DNA of 12,745 bases from Chloroflexota bacterium (GCA_003648125.1 QMOE01000018.1:1-12745), one strand, 5' to 3'; positions 1 through 7,272 are shown, counted from the stretch's first letter. Made by a program: numbers and translations. Notes: a model not told the origin generated them from the letters alone.

Positions 1-2
1 GC

Positions 3-77
3 GACAAGCTCAACCCGGCGGATACGCTGCCACGCTTCGCGAGCAGCTACTCAACCGACGCTCGTCTGTGCGCCTGA
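3..77 (+). other. Possible C-terminal tail of a plus-strand gene
   Basis: One plus-strand frame is open from the left edge and ends at TGA 75-77, giving 24 residues beginning DKLNPADTLPRFA. It reads more like protein than the surrounding frames. NPAD followed by a basic residue is reminiscent of the end of RNase H regions in some reverse-transcribing elements, but 24 residues cannot establish this. If real, it would be a gene converging on gltX. It is equally likely to be chance. Confidence 0.15.
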
Positions 78-96
78 GCCTGGCAGGCTGTCGAAG
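73..96. repeat. Small palindrome resembling a dispersed repeat
   Basis: AGCCTG (77-82) and CAGGCT (84-89) form a palindrome around a single G. It is flanked by CCTGAGCCTG (73-82) and TGTCGAAG (89-96), which together resemble the CCTGAGCCTGTCGAAG words common between genes in many bacterial genomes. The resemblance is from memory and was not searched. Confidence 0.35.
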
Positions 97-112
97 AACT
101 CGAGGTTGTGAG

Positions 113-178
113 GAGTCCCAACTTGTTGGCCCAGTTTTGAACCGCTGTGTGGGACGACCCCGAACAAGTTCGGGACTC
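113..178. repeat. Inverted repeat in the gltX downstream region
   Basis: The left arm GAGTCCCAACTTGTT (113-127) is the reverse complement of the right arm 163-178, apart from one extra C in the right arm. The arms enclose 35 bases. The right arm overlaps a second palindrome, CCCGAAC-AA-GTTCGGG (159-174). The element could fold as a long hairpin in RNA from either strand. It has no terminal T-run, so it is not a standard intrinsic terminator. It looks like a small palindromic repeat unit. Confidence 0.5.
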
Positions 179-338
179 TGTCGTCGCCAAGTGGGGCGCT
201 GTTTAATCTCTCTGACAGACTGCTAGCCCGAATAGTAACCACTAGTGATGGCTTGCACGTCAAGTTGCACAGAGTGGATGTGAATCTCGGCAACGTGGCA
301 TCAAGTTGAGAGGAGGATGGGCATGTAGAATTCCTCAA

Positions 339-366
339 GACTCGCAGGGTTTTAAAAACCTTGGTC
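339..366. repeat. Decayed palindromic element overlapping the gltX stop
   Basis: The segment reads GACTCGCAGG, a T/A core, then AACCTTGGTC. It resembles the element at 12508-12540 (GACCTCGCAGG, T-rich core, GACCTCCGAGGTC). Its centre GGTTTTAAAAACC (348-360) is a 13-base palindrome around one A. The gltX stop codon (352-354) and its last codons fall inside it. Homology of the two copies is inferred by eye. Confidence 0.4.
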
Positions 367-1863
367 CAAAACCGCCTCGGCCGCGTCCAGCCGGGCCAGC
401 ACCGTCTCTCGCCCGATGATGGCGAGCGAGCCGAACAGCGGCGGTGCGACCTTTTGCCCCGTCGCCGCCCAACGCACAATGCCGAACAGTTGCCCGGCTT
501 TGAGTCCCAATTCCTCGGCCAGCGCCCGCATCGGCGGCTCCATTGCCTCCGCTGTGAAAGGCTCCACCTGCGCCAGCACGTCCCGCGCCCGGCGCAGCGC
601 GATCAGGCTCTCCTGTGAGGTCATCTTTTTGCCCACCAGTTTCTCCGCCGGCGGAGTCTCGACCGCGCGGAACAGGAAAGCTGTCCACTCGACGACTTCA
701 TCCAGTCGCTTGATCCGCTCCTGCACCAGCGGCACGATCTGGCGCAACGTCGCCCGTGTCTCTTCCGGGCACGGATCGGGGACCATCCCGGCTTGTTGCC
801 AGAATGGCAGCAGCCGCTTTACTAGTTCTTTTTCCGAAAGACTGCGAATATAGACGCCGTCCATCCAGTTCAGTTTCTTGTAAGAGAAGGCGGCCGACGC
901 GCGGTTGACGCGGAACAGATCGAACCGCTCGACCAGTTCCTCGCGGCTGAAAATCTCTTGTTCCTCCCCTTCCCCCGGCGACCAGCCCAGGAGGGCCAAA
1001 AAGTTGAACAGCGCCTCCGGCAGATACCCTTGCCGGCGGAACTCGGTGATGGAGGTGGCGCCGTGTCGCTTGCTCAGTTTCTTGCCGTCCGGGCCGTTGA
1101 CCAGCGGGACGTGGCAATAGACCGGGATCTCCCACCCCATTGCCCGGTAGATCAGAATCCGCTTGGGGGTGGAGGGGATCCAGTCGTCGCCGCGGACGAT
1201 GTGGGTGATCTCCATGTGGTGATCGTCCACCACCACCGCCAGGTGGTAGGTGGGAAAGCCGTCTGATTTGAGAAGCACCTGGTCGTCTATGCCGGCGTTT
1301 TTGAACGACACGTCTCCTTTGATACCGTCGGGGACAATCGTCTTGCCCGTCAACGGGACCTTGAGCCGGATGACGTGGGGTTCGTCGGGGGAGATGGCGT
1401 CCGGCGGCAGGTCGCGGCAGTGACGGTCGTACATCACCATTTGCTTGCTGGCCCGCTGACGTTCGCGCACTTGCGCCAGCCGCTCCGGTGTGCAGTTGCA
1501 GCGGTAAGCCCAGCCGCGCTCGATCAATTCCTCCGCCACCTGGCGGTACATTTCCACCCGCTCCGATTGGATGTACGGCCCGTATGGTCCACCGACCGCG
1601 TACTCGGCGGCGTTTTGCACGCCCAGCCGCTGTAACTCTTCCAGGCCTGGCCCCTCATCCCAATCCAGCCCCAGCCAGCGCAGACCGTCCATGATGACGG
1701 CGACCGTTTCCGGCTGGTAGCGGGTGCGGTCGGTATCCTCGATGCGCAGGATGAATTGACCGCCCATCTGGCGGGCAAAGAGCCAGTTGAACACTACCGT
1801 GCGAACGTTGCCGATGTGCGGCTCTCCGGTTGGGCTGGGGGCAAAACGAACTCGAACTGCCAT
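352..1863 (-). CDS. gltX: Glutamyl-tRNA synthetase
   Basis: A cytoplasmic class I aminoacyl-tRNA synthetase that charges tRNA(Glu) with glutamate using ATP. The 503 residues slightly exceed the usual bacterial length of about 470-490. The ATP-binding signatures are HIGN at 16-19 (within APSPTGEPHIGNVRT) and KLSKR at 262-266. CNC at 122-124, with Tyr145 and Cys149 downstream, matches the zinc-site region of many bacterial enzymes. Residues about 73-90 form an extra stretch before GGPYGPYIQSER, where many homologues run straight from DEGP to GGPYGP. The ATG at 1863 is chosen because it begins the family N terminus (MAVRVRFAPSPTGE) and has AAGGAG 7 bases upstream. That ribosome binding site comes from a heptamer repeat. 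The gene follows a lipoprotein gene by 21 bases and is probably co-transcribed with it. The C-terminal residues DQGF and the stop lie in a repeat-like palindrome. Confidence 0.97.
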   Translation of the reverse strand: MAVRVRFAPSPTGEPHIGNVRTVVFNWLFARQMGGQFILRIEDTDRTRYQPETVAVIMDGLRWLGLDWDEGPGLEELQRLGVQNAAEYAVGGPYGPYIQSERVEMYRQVAEELIERGWAYRCNCTPERLAQVRERQRASKQMVMYDRHCRDLPPDAISPDEPHVIRLKVPLTGKTIVPDGIKGDVSFKNAGIDDQVLLKSDGFPTYHLAVVVDDHHMEITHIVRGDDWIPSTPKRILIYRAMGWEIPVYCHVPLVNGPDGKKLSKRHGATSITEFRRQGYLPEALFNFLALLGWSPGEGEEQEIFSREELVERFDLFRVNRASAAFSYKKLNWMDGVYIRSLSEKELVKRLLPFWQQAGMVPDPCPEETRATLRQIVPLVQERIKRLDEVVEWTAFLFRAVETPPAEKLVGKKMTSQESLIALRRARDVLAQVEPFTAEAMEPPMRALAEELGLKAGQLFGIVRWAATGQKVAPPLFGSLAIIGRETVLARLDAAEAVLDQGF

Positions 1864-1888
1864 CTCCCTACTCCTTACTCCTTACTAC
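1864..1888. repeat. Heptamer repeat forming the gltX ribosome binding site
   Basis: The 21 bases between the lipoprotein stop (1885-1887) and the gltX ATG consist of exactly three 7-base units. On the minus strand they are TAAGGAG, TAAGGAG and TAGGGAG, and the ATG follows directly. The middle unit places AAGGAG 7 bases before the ATG, which is ideal for ribosome binding. The outer and inner units are decoys at worse spacing. The repeat is seen directly; its function is inferred. Confidence 0.8.
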
Positions 1889-3030
1889 TCTTCCTCTTCC
1901 GGCAGCGGCACAAAGGCCAGTATGGTGCGGGGGTACTTGTCTGTCGCCAGGAGAAAGCCGCTCTCGTCCAGGCGCACGAGGCCCTCCCAGTTGCGCAGCG
2001 AGCCATCGGCCATCAGTTGGATCTGTATGGGCGGCGTTTCCGTCAGGCTGATGCCGTCTGCGCCGTACTGGAATTCGACCAGCCGCTCGACGCCGTCGCT
2101 GGCGGTGTGGGTGGCCCCTTCGCCGTATTCGTCCGCCAGCGGGTCCGCCTCCGGCAGCAGGTCCTCGTCACCGGGGTAAAAGTAGTTGATGGCCCAAAAG
2201 CGACCATCTCCGTCCAGTGCGGTCGCGTCTGTGATGCGGTACTCGACGTTGGCGAACGGGACGGGGTCTACGGGCGCCAGTGACATATCAAAGGCATTGA
2301 CGACCGGGGCCGCGTTGACTCCAGACCCGTTGGCCTCGTAGATGGTGAACATGCCGTCGCCGGTCATCACCAGCGATTCCTCGCACATGTTGCCCACACT
2401 GGACTGGGCGGAAATTGCTACCAGGTTGGCGGTATCCATCGTGACCGCGCTCAGGTTGGGCGAGATCGCGCCATAGAGCAAGTAGCCCTCCATCCCGGCG
2501 TCCGTCTCAGATTCGATGGTCATATAGACCTCGTCGCCGACGAAAGCGATAGCCTCGTACCCCTCAAAGCCGGCGATGGTATCTTGAACGCCAGGCGCGG
2601 TGAACGGGATGCGGGCCGGTTCCAGCGGTTCGTAGGTTTCGCCTGCCAGGTAGGCGAGAATTTCATCTTTGGGCAAGGCGTAGAGGAAACCGTCTCCTGC
2701 TTCCTCGGAAAAATTGGGGTATTGGGGCATCAGGATCAGGTTATCCCCGTACCAGGCCATGCCAGATATTTCCGCGTCCCGGCTGGCGAGCGGCCCGGTC
2801 AGAGGGATGTTGACCGCGGCTGTTTCCGGCGCGATCTCTTGTTGCGCGGCGGGTACTTCTACGATGCGAGTCACTTGGACCGTGGCTTCTACGATCGTTT
2901 TCACCTCTCGAGTAACCTCGACCTCTTGGGTGACGATTTTAGTCACCTCGACGGTTTGAATTTGAGGCTGGCAAGCAGCCGCCAGCAGAGCCAGTAAAGC
3001 CAACACGACGATCATTCTACGTTTAGACAT
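1885..3030 (-). CDS. Secreted lipoprotein, beta-propeller-like, function unknown
   Basis: A predicted lipoprotein of 381 residues. A basic N terminus (MSKRR), a hydrophobic core and LLAAAC give a signal peptidase II site with Cys20 as the lipidated residue. Residues about 26-60 are a low-complexity stalk of VEVT, EVTR and IVEVP units, a style I associate with Chloroflexota lipoproteins. The rest is acidic and beta-rich with recurring strand patterns (MAWYGDNLILMPQ, YEAIAFVGDEVYMTIES, NWEGLVRLDESGFLLATD). These recall phytase- or esterase-like beta-propellers, but I cannot name a family. The protein ends in four Glu. The ATG at 3030 is preferred because GGAGG lies 5 bases upstream; a TTG six codons earlier lacks such a site. 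The gene sits between glnS and gltX, probably in one transcript, yet acts outside the membrane. No link to tRNA charging is evident. Confidence 0.85.
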   Translation of the reverse strand: MSKRRMIVVLALLALLAAACQPQIQTVEVTKIVTQEVEVTREVKTIVEATVQVTRIVEVPAAQQEIAPETAAVNIPLTGPLASRDAEISGMAWYGDNLILMPQYPNFSEEAGDGFLYALPKDEILAYLAGETYEPLEPARIPFTAPGVQDTIAGFEGYEAIAFVGDEVYMTIESETDAGMEGYLLYGAISPNLSAVTMDTANLVAISAQSSVGNMCEESLVMTGDGMFTIYEANGSGVNAAPVVNAFDMSLAPVDPVPFANVEYRITDATALDGDGRFWAINYFYPGDEDLLPEADPLADEYGEGATHTASDGVERLVEFQYGADGISLTETPPIQIQLMADGSLRNWEGLVRLDESGFLLATDKYPRTILAFVPLPEEEE

Positions 3031-3042
3031 TTTATCCTCCGT

Positions 3043-3088
3043 GATCAAGTTTCAAGTATGCAAGTTTCAAGTATGCAAGTGCGCAAGT
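3043..3088. repeat. Tandem ACTTGnnn octamers, intergenic
   Basis: On the minus strand six units run in tandem: ACTTGCGC, ACTTGCAT, ACTTGAA, ACTTGCAT, ACTTGAA, ACTTGATC, with lengths 8, 7, 8, 7, 8 and 8. This gives an exact 15-base tandem duplication (3046-3060 and 3061-3075 on the plus strand). It lies in the 92-base gap between glnS and the lipoprotein, ending 8 bases before the lipoprotein ribosome binding site. The same octamer occurs inside two genes of this window. Confidence 0.8.
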
Positions 3089-3090
3089 GA

Positions 3091-3125
3091 CTACTCCCTA
3101 CCCCTTAATTCCCTAATCCCTACTA
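3091..3125. repeat. Degenerate heptamer array after glnS
   Basis: On the plus strand the segment divides into five 7-base blocks: CTACTCC, CTACCCC, TTAATTC, CCTAATC, CCTACTA. It overlaps the glnS stop codon (3123-3125). The clean block CTACTCC also occurs at 1868-1874 in the gltX leader, so the two arrays appear to share a family, this one being more decayed. Confidence 0.55.
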
Positions 3126-4814
3126 ATTTCCATTCTTCCTCCTTTTCTGAATCTTGGCCCACGTGTCGCGCAAGGCCACCGTTCGATTGAACACTAATTT
3201 GCCCGCGGACGAATCGGCGTCCAGGCAGAAATAGCCCTGTCTCATAAATTGGTAGCGGCTTTCGGGCGGCGCATCCGCCAGGCTGGGTTCGACCCGGCAC
3301 GACGTCAAAGTCTCCAACGAGTTTGGGTTCAGGGTGGTTCTGAAATCCAGGCCTTCCGCCACGTCGTATGGGTTTTCTTGGGTAAAGAGGTGATCGTACA
3401 GGCGCACCTCCGCTTCGAGCGCGTGGGCGGCAGAGACCCAGTGGAGCGTGCCTCTGACCTTGCGCCCGTCGGGCGTCGAGCCGCCGCGTGATTCGGGATC
3501 GTAGGTACAGTGCAGCTCGATCACCTCGCCGCTACGCTCGTCCTTGACCACATCCACGCAGGTGATAAAGTAGGCGTGTTTCAGCCGCACCTCGCGGCCG
3601 GGGGAGAGGCGAAAGTATTTCCGCGGCGGATCCTCGCAAAAGTCATCCCGTTCGATGTACAGCACGCGGGAGAAGGGGACCTGGCGCGTCCCCATAGCGG
3701 GGTTCTTGGGATGATTGTCGGCCTCTAGCCACTCGACTTGTTCTTTTGGATAGTTATCAATGATGATCTTGAGCGGGTGCAGTACGGCCATCACGCGCGG
3801 CGCGCGCTGGTCCAAATCCTGGCGGATGCAGTGCTCAAGAAAGGCGATGTCCACCACGCTATCCGCCTTGGCCACGCCGATGCGGTCGCAAAAGTCACGG
3901 ATCGCCTCCGGCGTGTAACCCCGTCTCCGCAGGCCCGATAGGGTGGGCATGCGCGGATCGTCCCAGCCGCTGACGCGCCCCTCCTCGACCAGTTGCAGCA
4001 GCTTGCGTTTGCTCATCACAGTGTAGGTGAGGTTGAGGCGAGCGAATTCGATCTGCTGCGGGTGATAGATGCCCAGTTGGTCGAGGTACCAGTCGTACAG
4101 CGGGCGGTGGTCTTCAAATTCGAGTGTGCAGATAGAGTGGGTGATCCCCTCGATGGAATCGGATTGGCCGTGCGCCCAGTCGTACATCGGGTAGATGCAC
4201 CACTTGTCGCCCGTGCGGTGGTGCGAGGCGTGCAGGATGCGGTACATGATCGGGTCCCGCATGTTCATGTTGGGGGAGGCCATGTCAATTTTCGCTCGCA
4301 GCACGCGGGAACCGTCCTCGAACTCGCCGGCCCGCATACGCTTGAACAAATCCAGATTCTCCTCGACCGTGCGGTCGCGGTACGGGCTGTCTTGGCCGGA
4401 TTTGTTCCAGGAACCGCGATGTTCTTTGATTTCCTCTGTGCTCAAGTCATCAACATAAGCCTTGCCGGCCTCGATCAATTGCAGCGCGAACTCGTACAGT
4501 TGGTCAAAATAGTCCGAGGCGTAGAACAGACGGTCATCCCAGTCGAATCCCAACCAGCGAATGTCCTCCTGGATGGATGCGACGTATTCGACTTCCTCCG
4601 TGATCGGATTGGTATCGTCAAAGCGCACGTTGTAGAGGCCGCCATAGTCGCCAGCGATGCCAAAATTGAGGCAGATGGACTTGGCGTGCCCGATGTGCAG
4701 GTAGCCATTTGGTTCTGGTGGGAATCGCGTGTGGACCCGGCCGCCGTACTTGTTGGTTTCCAGGTCTTTATCAATGATGTCTCGTACGAAATCGGAGGGG
4801 GTTGATTTTTCCAT
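3123..4814 (-). CDS. glnS: Glutaminyl-tRNA synthetase
   Basis: A cytoplasmic class I synthetase that charges tRNA(Gln) directly with glutamine. The 563 residues are close to the roughly 550 of well-studied bacterial enzymes. It has the GlnRS form of the first signature, [15 protein letters not shown], with HIGH at 40-43, and the second signature VMSKRK at 266-271. The segment MRDPIMYRI (185-193) and the two-barrel anticodon-binding region after about residue 335 are also GlnRS-like and separate it from GluRS. The ATG at 4814 has AAGGAG 8 bases upstream. It begins 100 bases after the sensor kinase, a gap largely filled by a palindromic element. Its presence implies that the indirect route (Glu-tRNA(Gln) plus amidotransferase GatCAB) is not the only or main source of Gln-tRNA(Gln) here. 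Many bacteria lack this gene. Confidence 0.97.
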   Translation of the reverse strand: MEKSTPSDFVRDIIDKDLETNKYGGRVHTRFPPEPNGYLHIGHAKSICLNFGIAGDYGGLYNVRFDDTNPITEEVEYVASIQEDIRWLGFDWDDRLFYASDYFDQLYEFALQLIEAGKAYVDDLSTEEIKEHRGSWNKSGQDSPYRDRTVEENLDLFKRMRAGEFEDGSRVLRAKIDMASPNMNMRDPIMYRILHASHHRTGDKWCIYPMYDWAHGQSDSIEGITHSICTLEFEDHRPLYDWYLDQLGIYHPQQIEFARLNLTYTVMSKRKLLQLVEEGRVSGWDDPRMPTLSGLRRRGYTPEAIRDFCDRIGVAKADSVVDIAFLEHCIRQDLDQRAPRVMAVLHPLKIIIDNYPKEQVEWLEADNHPKNPAMGTRQVPFSRVLYIERDDFCEDPPRKYFRLSPGREVRLKHAYFITCVDVVKDERSGEVIELHCTYDPESRGGSTPDGRKVRGTLHWVSAAHALEAEVRLYDHLFTQENPYDVAEGLDFRTTLNPNSLETLTSCRVEPSLADAPPESRYQFMRQGYFCLDADSSAGKLVFNRTVALRDTWAKIQKRRKNGN

Positions 4815-4835
4815 AGTTTCTGCTCCTTGAACTTG

Positions 4836-4902
4836 AGAACGCGGATGAGGGGGATTGACGGATCAAAGCCAAAATCCGTTAAATCCTGCCGATCCGTGTT
4901 CT
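4836..4902. repeat. 67-base element with imperfect terminal inverted repeats
   Basis: AGAACGCGGAT (4836-4846) and ATCCGTGTTCT (4892-4902) are inverted copies matching at 10 of 11 positions. Inside, ACGGAT (4858-4863) and ATCCGT (4874-4879) form a nested stem. ATCCG-type words recur throughout. The element fills most of the kinase-glnS gap and would form a stem structure in the glnS leader if both genes share a transcript. It has no coding capacity. It is MITE-like or REP-like in form; target-site duplications are not evident. Confidence 0.55.
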
Positions 4903-4914
4903 TATTGAATCGCC

Positions 4915-7272
4915 CTACCCAAGCGGCAGGGTAAAGAAAAAGAGGCTTCCCTGGCCGACCTCGCTCTCTACCCCCACCTGGCCGCCGAGTTTCTCGACGA
5001 CGCGCTGCACGATGGATAGTCCCAGCCCGTATCCTTTGACACGCGTCTCGCCGAGCCGCGTGAGCGGTGTGAACAGGCACGCCTGTTCCTCTGATGTAAG
5101 GCCGAGGCCGTTGTCGCGCACCCAGAAGCGAATGTGCGGATTTGCAGGTTCACGAGTCTGCAAGTCTGCAAGTTCGTCGAACCCTAGCTCGATCCGCGGC
5201 GGCATGCCATCCTTCGGTCTTCCTCCATAGTTGAGGGCGTTGCTGATGTAGTTGACCCACACTTCTTCGACCCACGGGCCATACCCCGATGCCACCGGCC
5301 AGGTCTCGGGTAGGATGATCTCGGCATCAAGTTCCTCAATCACGTTGCTCAGCCGTTGTGTGGCTTCGTTTACGATGTTCGCCATATCCAGCGGCCCTAC
5401 CTTCACTTCCTCCAGTTTGCGCACTACGGCCAGTAGCAGCAACTCGCTGATGACACTATCCATCTTGCGACCGTTTCGCGCAATTGTTTGCAGATAGCGA
5501 AGTAACTCTCCATCTGGTAGCTCGTCGTAATTCTCCGTCAATACCTCGGCAAATCCTACGATGCGGGTCAAAGAGTTTTTGAGATCGTGGGCCACGGTAT
5601 GGGCAAAGGCATCGAGTTCCTCGTTGCGCGCTTGCAACTCGGTGGTACGCTGGCGCAACGTCTCGACCAGCCCGGCGTTGTCAATGGCGACGGCAGCCGA
5701 CGTGGTCAGTGGTTCCAGCAGCGCCAGATCGGCTGTGGTGAAACGGCCTGGTTCTGTGTCTGTTGCCTGGAGCACACCAATCACGCCGCTCTTGACGCGC
5801 AATGGGATACTGATGATAGAATGTAGCCCCAACCCGGTCTGTTTATCCACCCCTATAAAGTAACGTCCATTGGTCTGTGTGTCCGGCACGATCAGGCTCT
5901 TGCCGTGACGAATCACCCAACCGGCGAATCCTTCCCCTGGCGCTAGTCGCCAGCCGCGCACGATCTCGCTCTTGGGGCCGATGGATTGCTGGCAGATCAA
6001 CTCGTCTGTCTCGGGGTCGGTCAACCAGATCGAGCAGGCGACCGCACCCAGCCGGCGGCGTGCTTCTTCCAGAACGGTGATAAGCAACTGATCCAGGTCG
6101 AGGGTGGAGCTGAACGCCTGGCTCGCCTGGTTGAGCAAGGCTAGTTCGCGGTTGCGCCGCCGCAGCGCCGCCTCCGCTCGCTCGTGTTCAGTGATCTCTT
6201 GTTCGAGTTGTTCGTTGGTCCTGACGAGTTCGGTGGAACGTTGTTTCACCAGTTCTTCGAGGTGCTCGCGGTACTCGCTCAACTGTTTTTCCGTCCGTTT
6301 GCGTTCTGTGATGTCGGTCAAGACCGAGATCACGCCGCTGAAACGTTCGTTCTCAAAGAGCGGGTGGGTGCTGACGATGACAGGAACCCGCTGACCGTCC
6401 CGTGTTAGCACTGCCGTCTCGTACCGTCCGACGATGCCCCGAGGCCGTTTGGCGATCTCATTCTCAATCCTGGCAGTTTGTTCGGGGGGCGTGATGATTG
6501 TCCAGTGTTGCCCCGTCAACTCCCCAGATTCATAGCCCAACATTTGTGAGGCCTTGGGATTGGCAAAGGTGATATACCCTCTTGCGTCTTCGACAAGGAT
6601 ACCCTCTTCCACACCCTGCACGATGTTCTCGCTGAATGCCCGCAGCTTTTCGCTTTCCGCGTACAGGCGTTGGTTCTCCGTAGCGATGCTCTTTTGGAAC
6701 TGGCTGAAGCGGTATTGCATAGCCATGAGCACCACCAATGTCAGTAAAAAGGCGACCCCTTCCTCTGCCCAATAGACCAGGGACAAGGGATTGTCTTGAC
6801 AGACGAGCCATTCCGCCATCCATCCCAGGTGAGCGGTGGTGGCGAAAGCGGCGAATGTGAGCAGACTGAGAACAGCCACGGCCAGGCTGGCGCGCCAGTC
6901 GAGCAAAATCAAAGTTAGCATAGGCAATGCCAGGAAATACACCCGCCCATCTCCTGCCAACCCACCACGGGCGAAAGCCAGCGCTCCGGCTGCATATGCC
7001 ATCAGCAGCAGGCCCCAGGCCCGCAGGCGAAAGTCGAGACGTCTAAAGTTCGTCAGCCCTACGATGAGCAGATAGATAGCCAAAAAGGTCAATGCCGCCG
7101 GCCACTGCTCCGGCTTGCGGCCCGCCGCCAGGATAACTACCAGTATCATCGGCCCGGCGGCGATGGACGTTACGATCAGTAGAGTGTTCAGTACCTTGAC
7201 ACGCCAGGCGTGTAGCCTGATTGTGATGTCCAAGTCGTTATTTGGGGCTGTGTCTTTCTCCGACATTACCAC
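4915..7272 (-). CDS. Membrane sensor histidine kinase, PAS-GAF-HisKA-HATPase
   Basis: A 785-residue two-component sensor kinase in the cytoplasmic membrane. About six hydrophobic segments lie within residues 27-187, with no large outside domain. They are followed by a PAS domain (about 208-325, ending in the PAC-like TDITERKR), a coiled coil (about 325-385), a GAF domain (about 385-535), HisKA with phospho-acceptor His562 in AHDLKN, and a GHKL ATPase. The ATPase shows an N box (YISNALNYGG, Asn678), DNGLGL (720-725), an F-box region around LFTPL and GYGLGLSIV (747-755). No receiver domain or response regulator is present in the window, so it is an orphan here. The GTG at 7272 has GGAG 9 bases upstream; ATG at 7266 is an alternative with worse spacing. 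Residues about 700-711 are encoded by tandem octamers. It lies 44 bases after rodA and may share its transcript. The signal is unknown. Confidence 0.93.
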   Translation of the reverse strand: MVMSEKDTAPNNDLDITIRLHAWRVKVLNTLLIVTSIAAGPMILVVILAAGRKPEQWPAALTFLAIYLLIVGLTNFRRLDFRLRAWGLLLMAYAAGALAFARGGLAGDGRVYFLALPMLTLILLDWRASLAVAVLSLLTFAAFATTAHLGWMAEWLVCQDNPLSLVYWAEEGVAFLLTLVVLMAMQYRFSQFQKSIATENQRLYAESEKLRAFSENIVQGVEEGILVEDARGYITFANPKASQMLGYESGELTGQHWTIITPPEQTARIENEIAKRPRGIVGRYETAVLTRDGQRVPVIVSTHPLFENERFSGVISVLTDITERKRTEKQLSEYREHLEELVKQRSTELVRTNEQLEQEITEHERAEAALRRRNRELALLNQASQAFSSTLDLDQLLITVLEEARRRLGAVACSIWLTDPETDELICQQSIGPKSEIVRGWRLAPGEGFAGWVIRHGKSLIVPDTQTNGRYFIGVDKQTGLGLHSIISIPLRVKSGVIGVLQATDTEPGRFTTADLALLEPLTTSAAVAIDNAGLVETLRQRTTELQARNEELDAFAHTVAHDLKNSLTRIVGFAEVLTENYDELPDGELLRYLQTIARNGRKMDSVISELLLLAVVRKLEEVKVGPLDMANIVNEATQRLSNVIEELDAEIILPETWPVASGYGPWVEEVWVNYISNALNYGGRPKDGMPPRIELGFDELADLQTREPANPHIRFWVRDNGLGLTSEEQACLFTPLTRLGETRVKGYGLGLSIVQRVVEKLGGQVGVESEVGQGSLFFFTLPLG
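5142..5173. repeat. Tandem ACTTGCAG octamers inside the kinase gene
   Basis: On the minus strand, in the coding sense, four octamers run in tandem: ACTTGCAG, ACTTGCAG, ACTCGTGA, ACCTGCAA. The first two are identical and the last two decayed. They encode LADLQTREPA, which lies between two predicted strands of the ATPase fold (IELGF before, HIRFWVRDNG after). Related arrays are at 3043-3088 and 11544-11591. Confidence 0.75.

Larger units (their letters stand above)
1..338. other. Gene-free stretch downstream of gltX
   Basis: I see no supported gene here. The minus-strand open frame that enters from gltX is only an antisense or alternate-frame reading with a Ser/Arg-rich composition typical of a shadow frame. 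Plus-strand frames are short. The stretch holds small palindromes (77-89, 159-174) and a larger inverted repeat (113-178), which suggests an intergenic region shaped by small repeats. No T-run preceded by a GC stem, as expected for an intrinsic terminator of gltX, is evident on the minus strand. Confidence 0.6.

Noticed and set aside
51..479. 142-codon minus-strand frame running past the end of gltX
   Set aside because: Overlaps the gltX C terminus in another frame, is rich in Arg and Ser, and has no plausible ribosome binding site or motif.
3043..3088. TTGAAA in the octamer array as a -35 box for the lipoprotein
   Set aside because: No acceptable -10 box lies 16-19 bases downstream; the match arises from the repeat unit.
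3043..3125. CRISPR-like array
   Set aside because: Units of 7-8 bases abut without spacers and there are no cas genes.
3993..4805. 270-codon plus-strand frame opposite glnS
   Set aside because: It is fully antisense to a clear GlnRS gene and has no recognisable motif; a codon-bias shadow.
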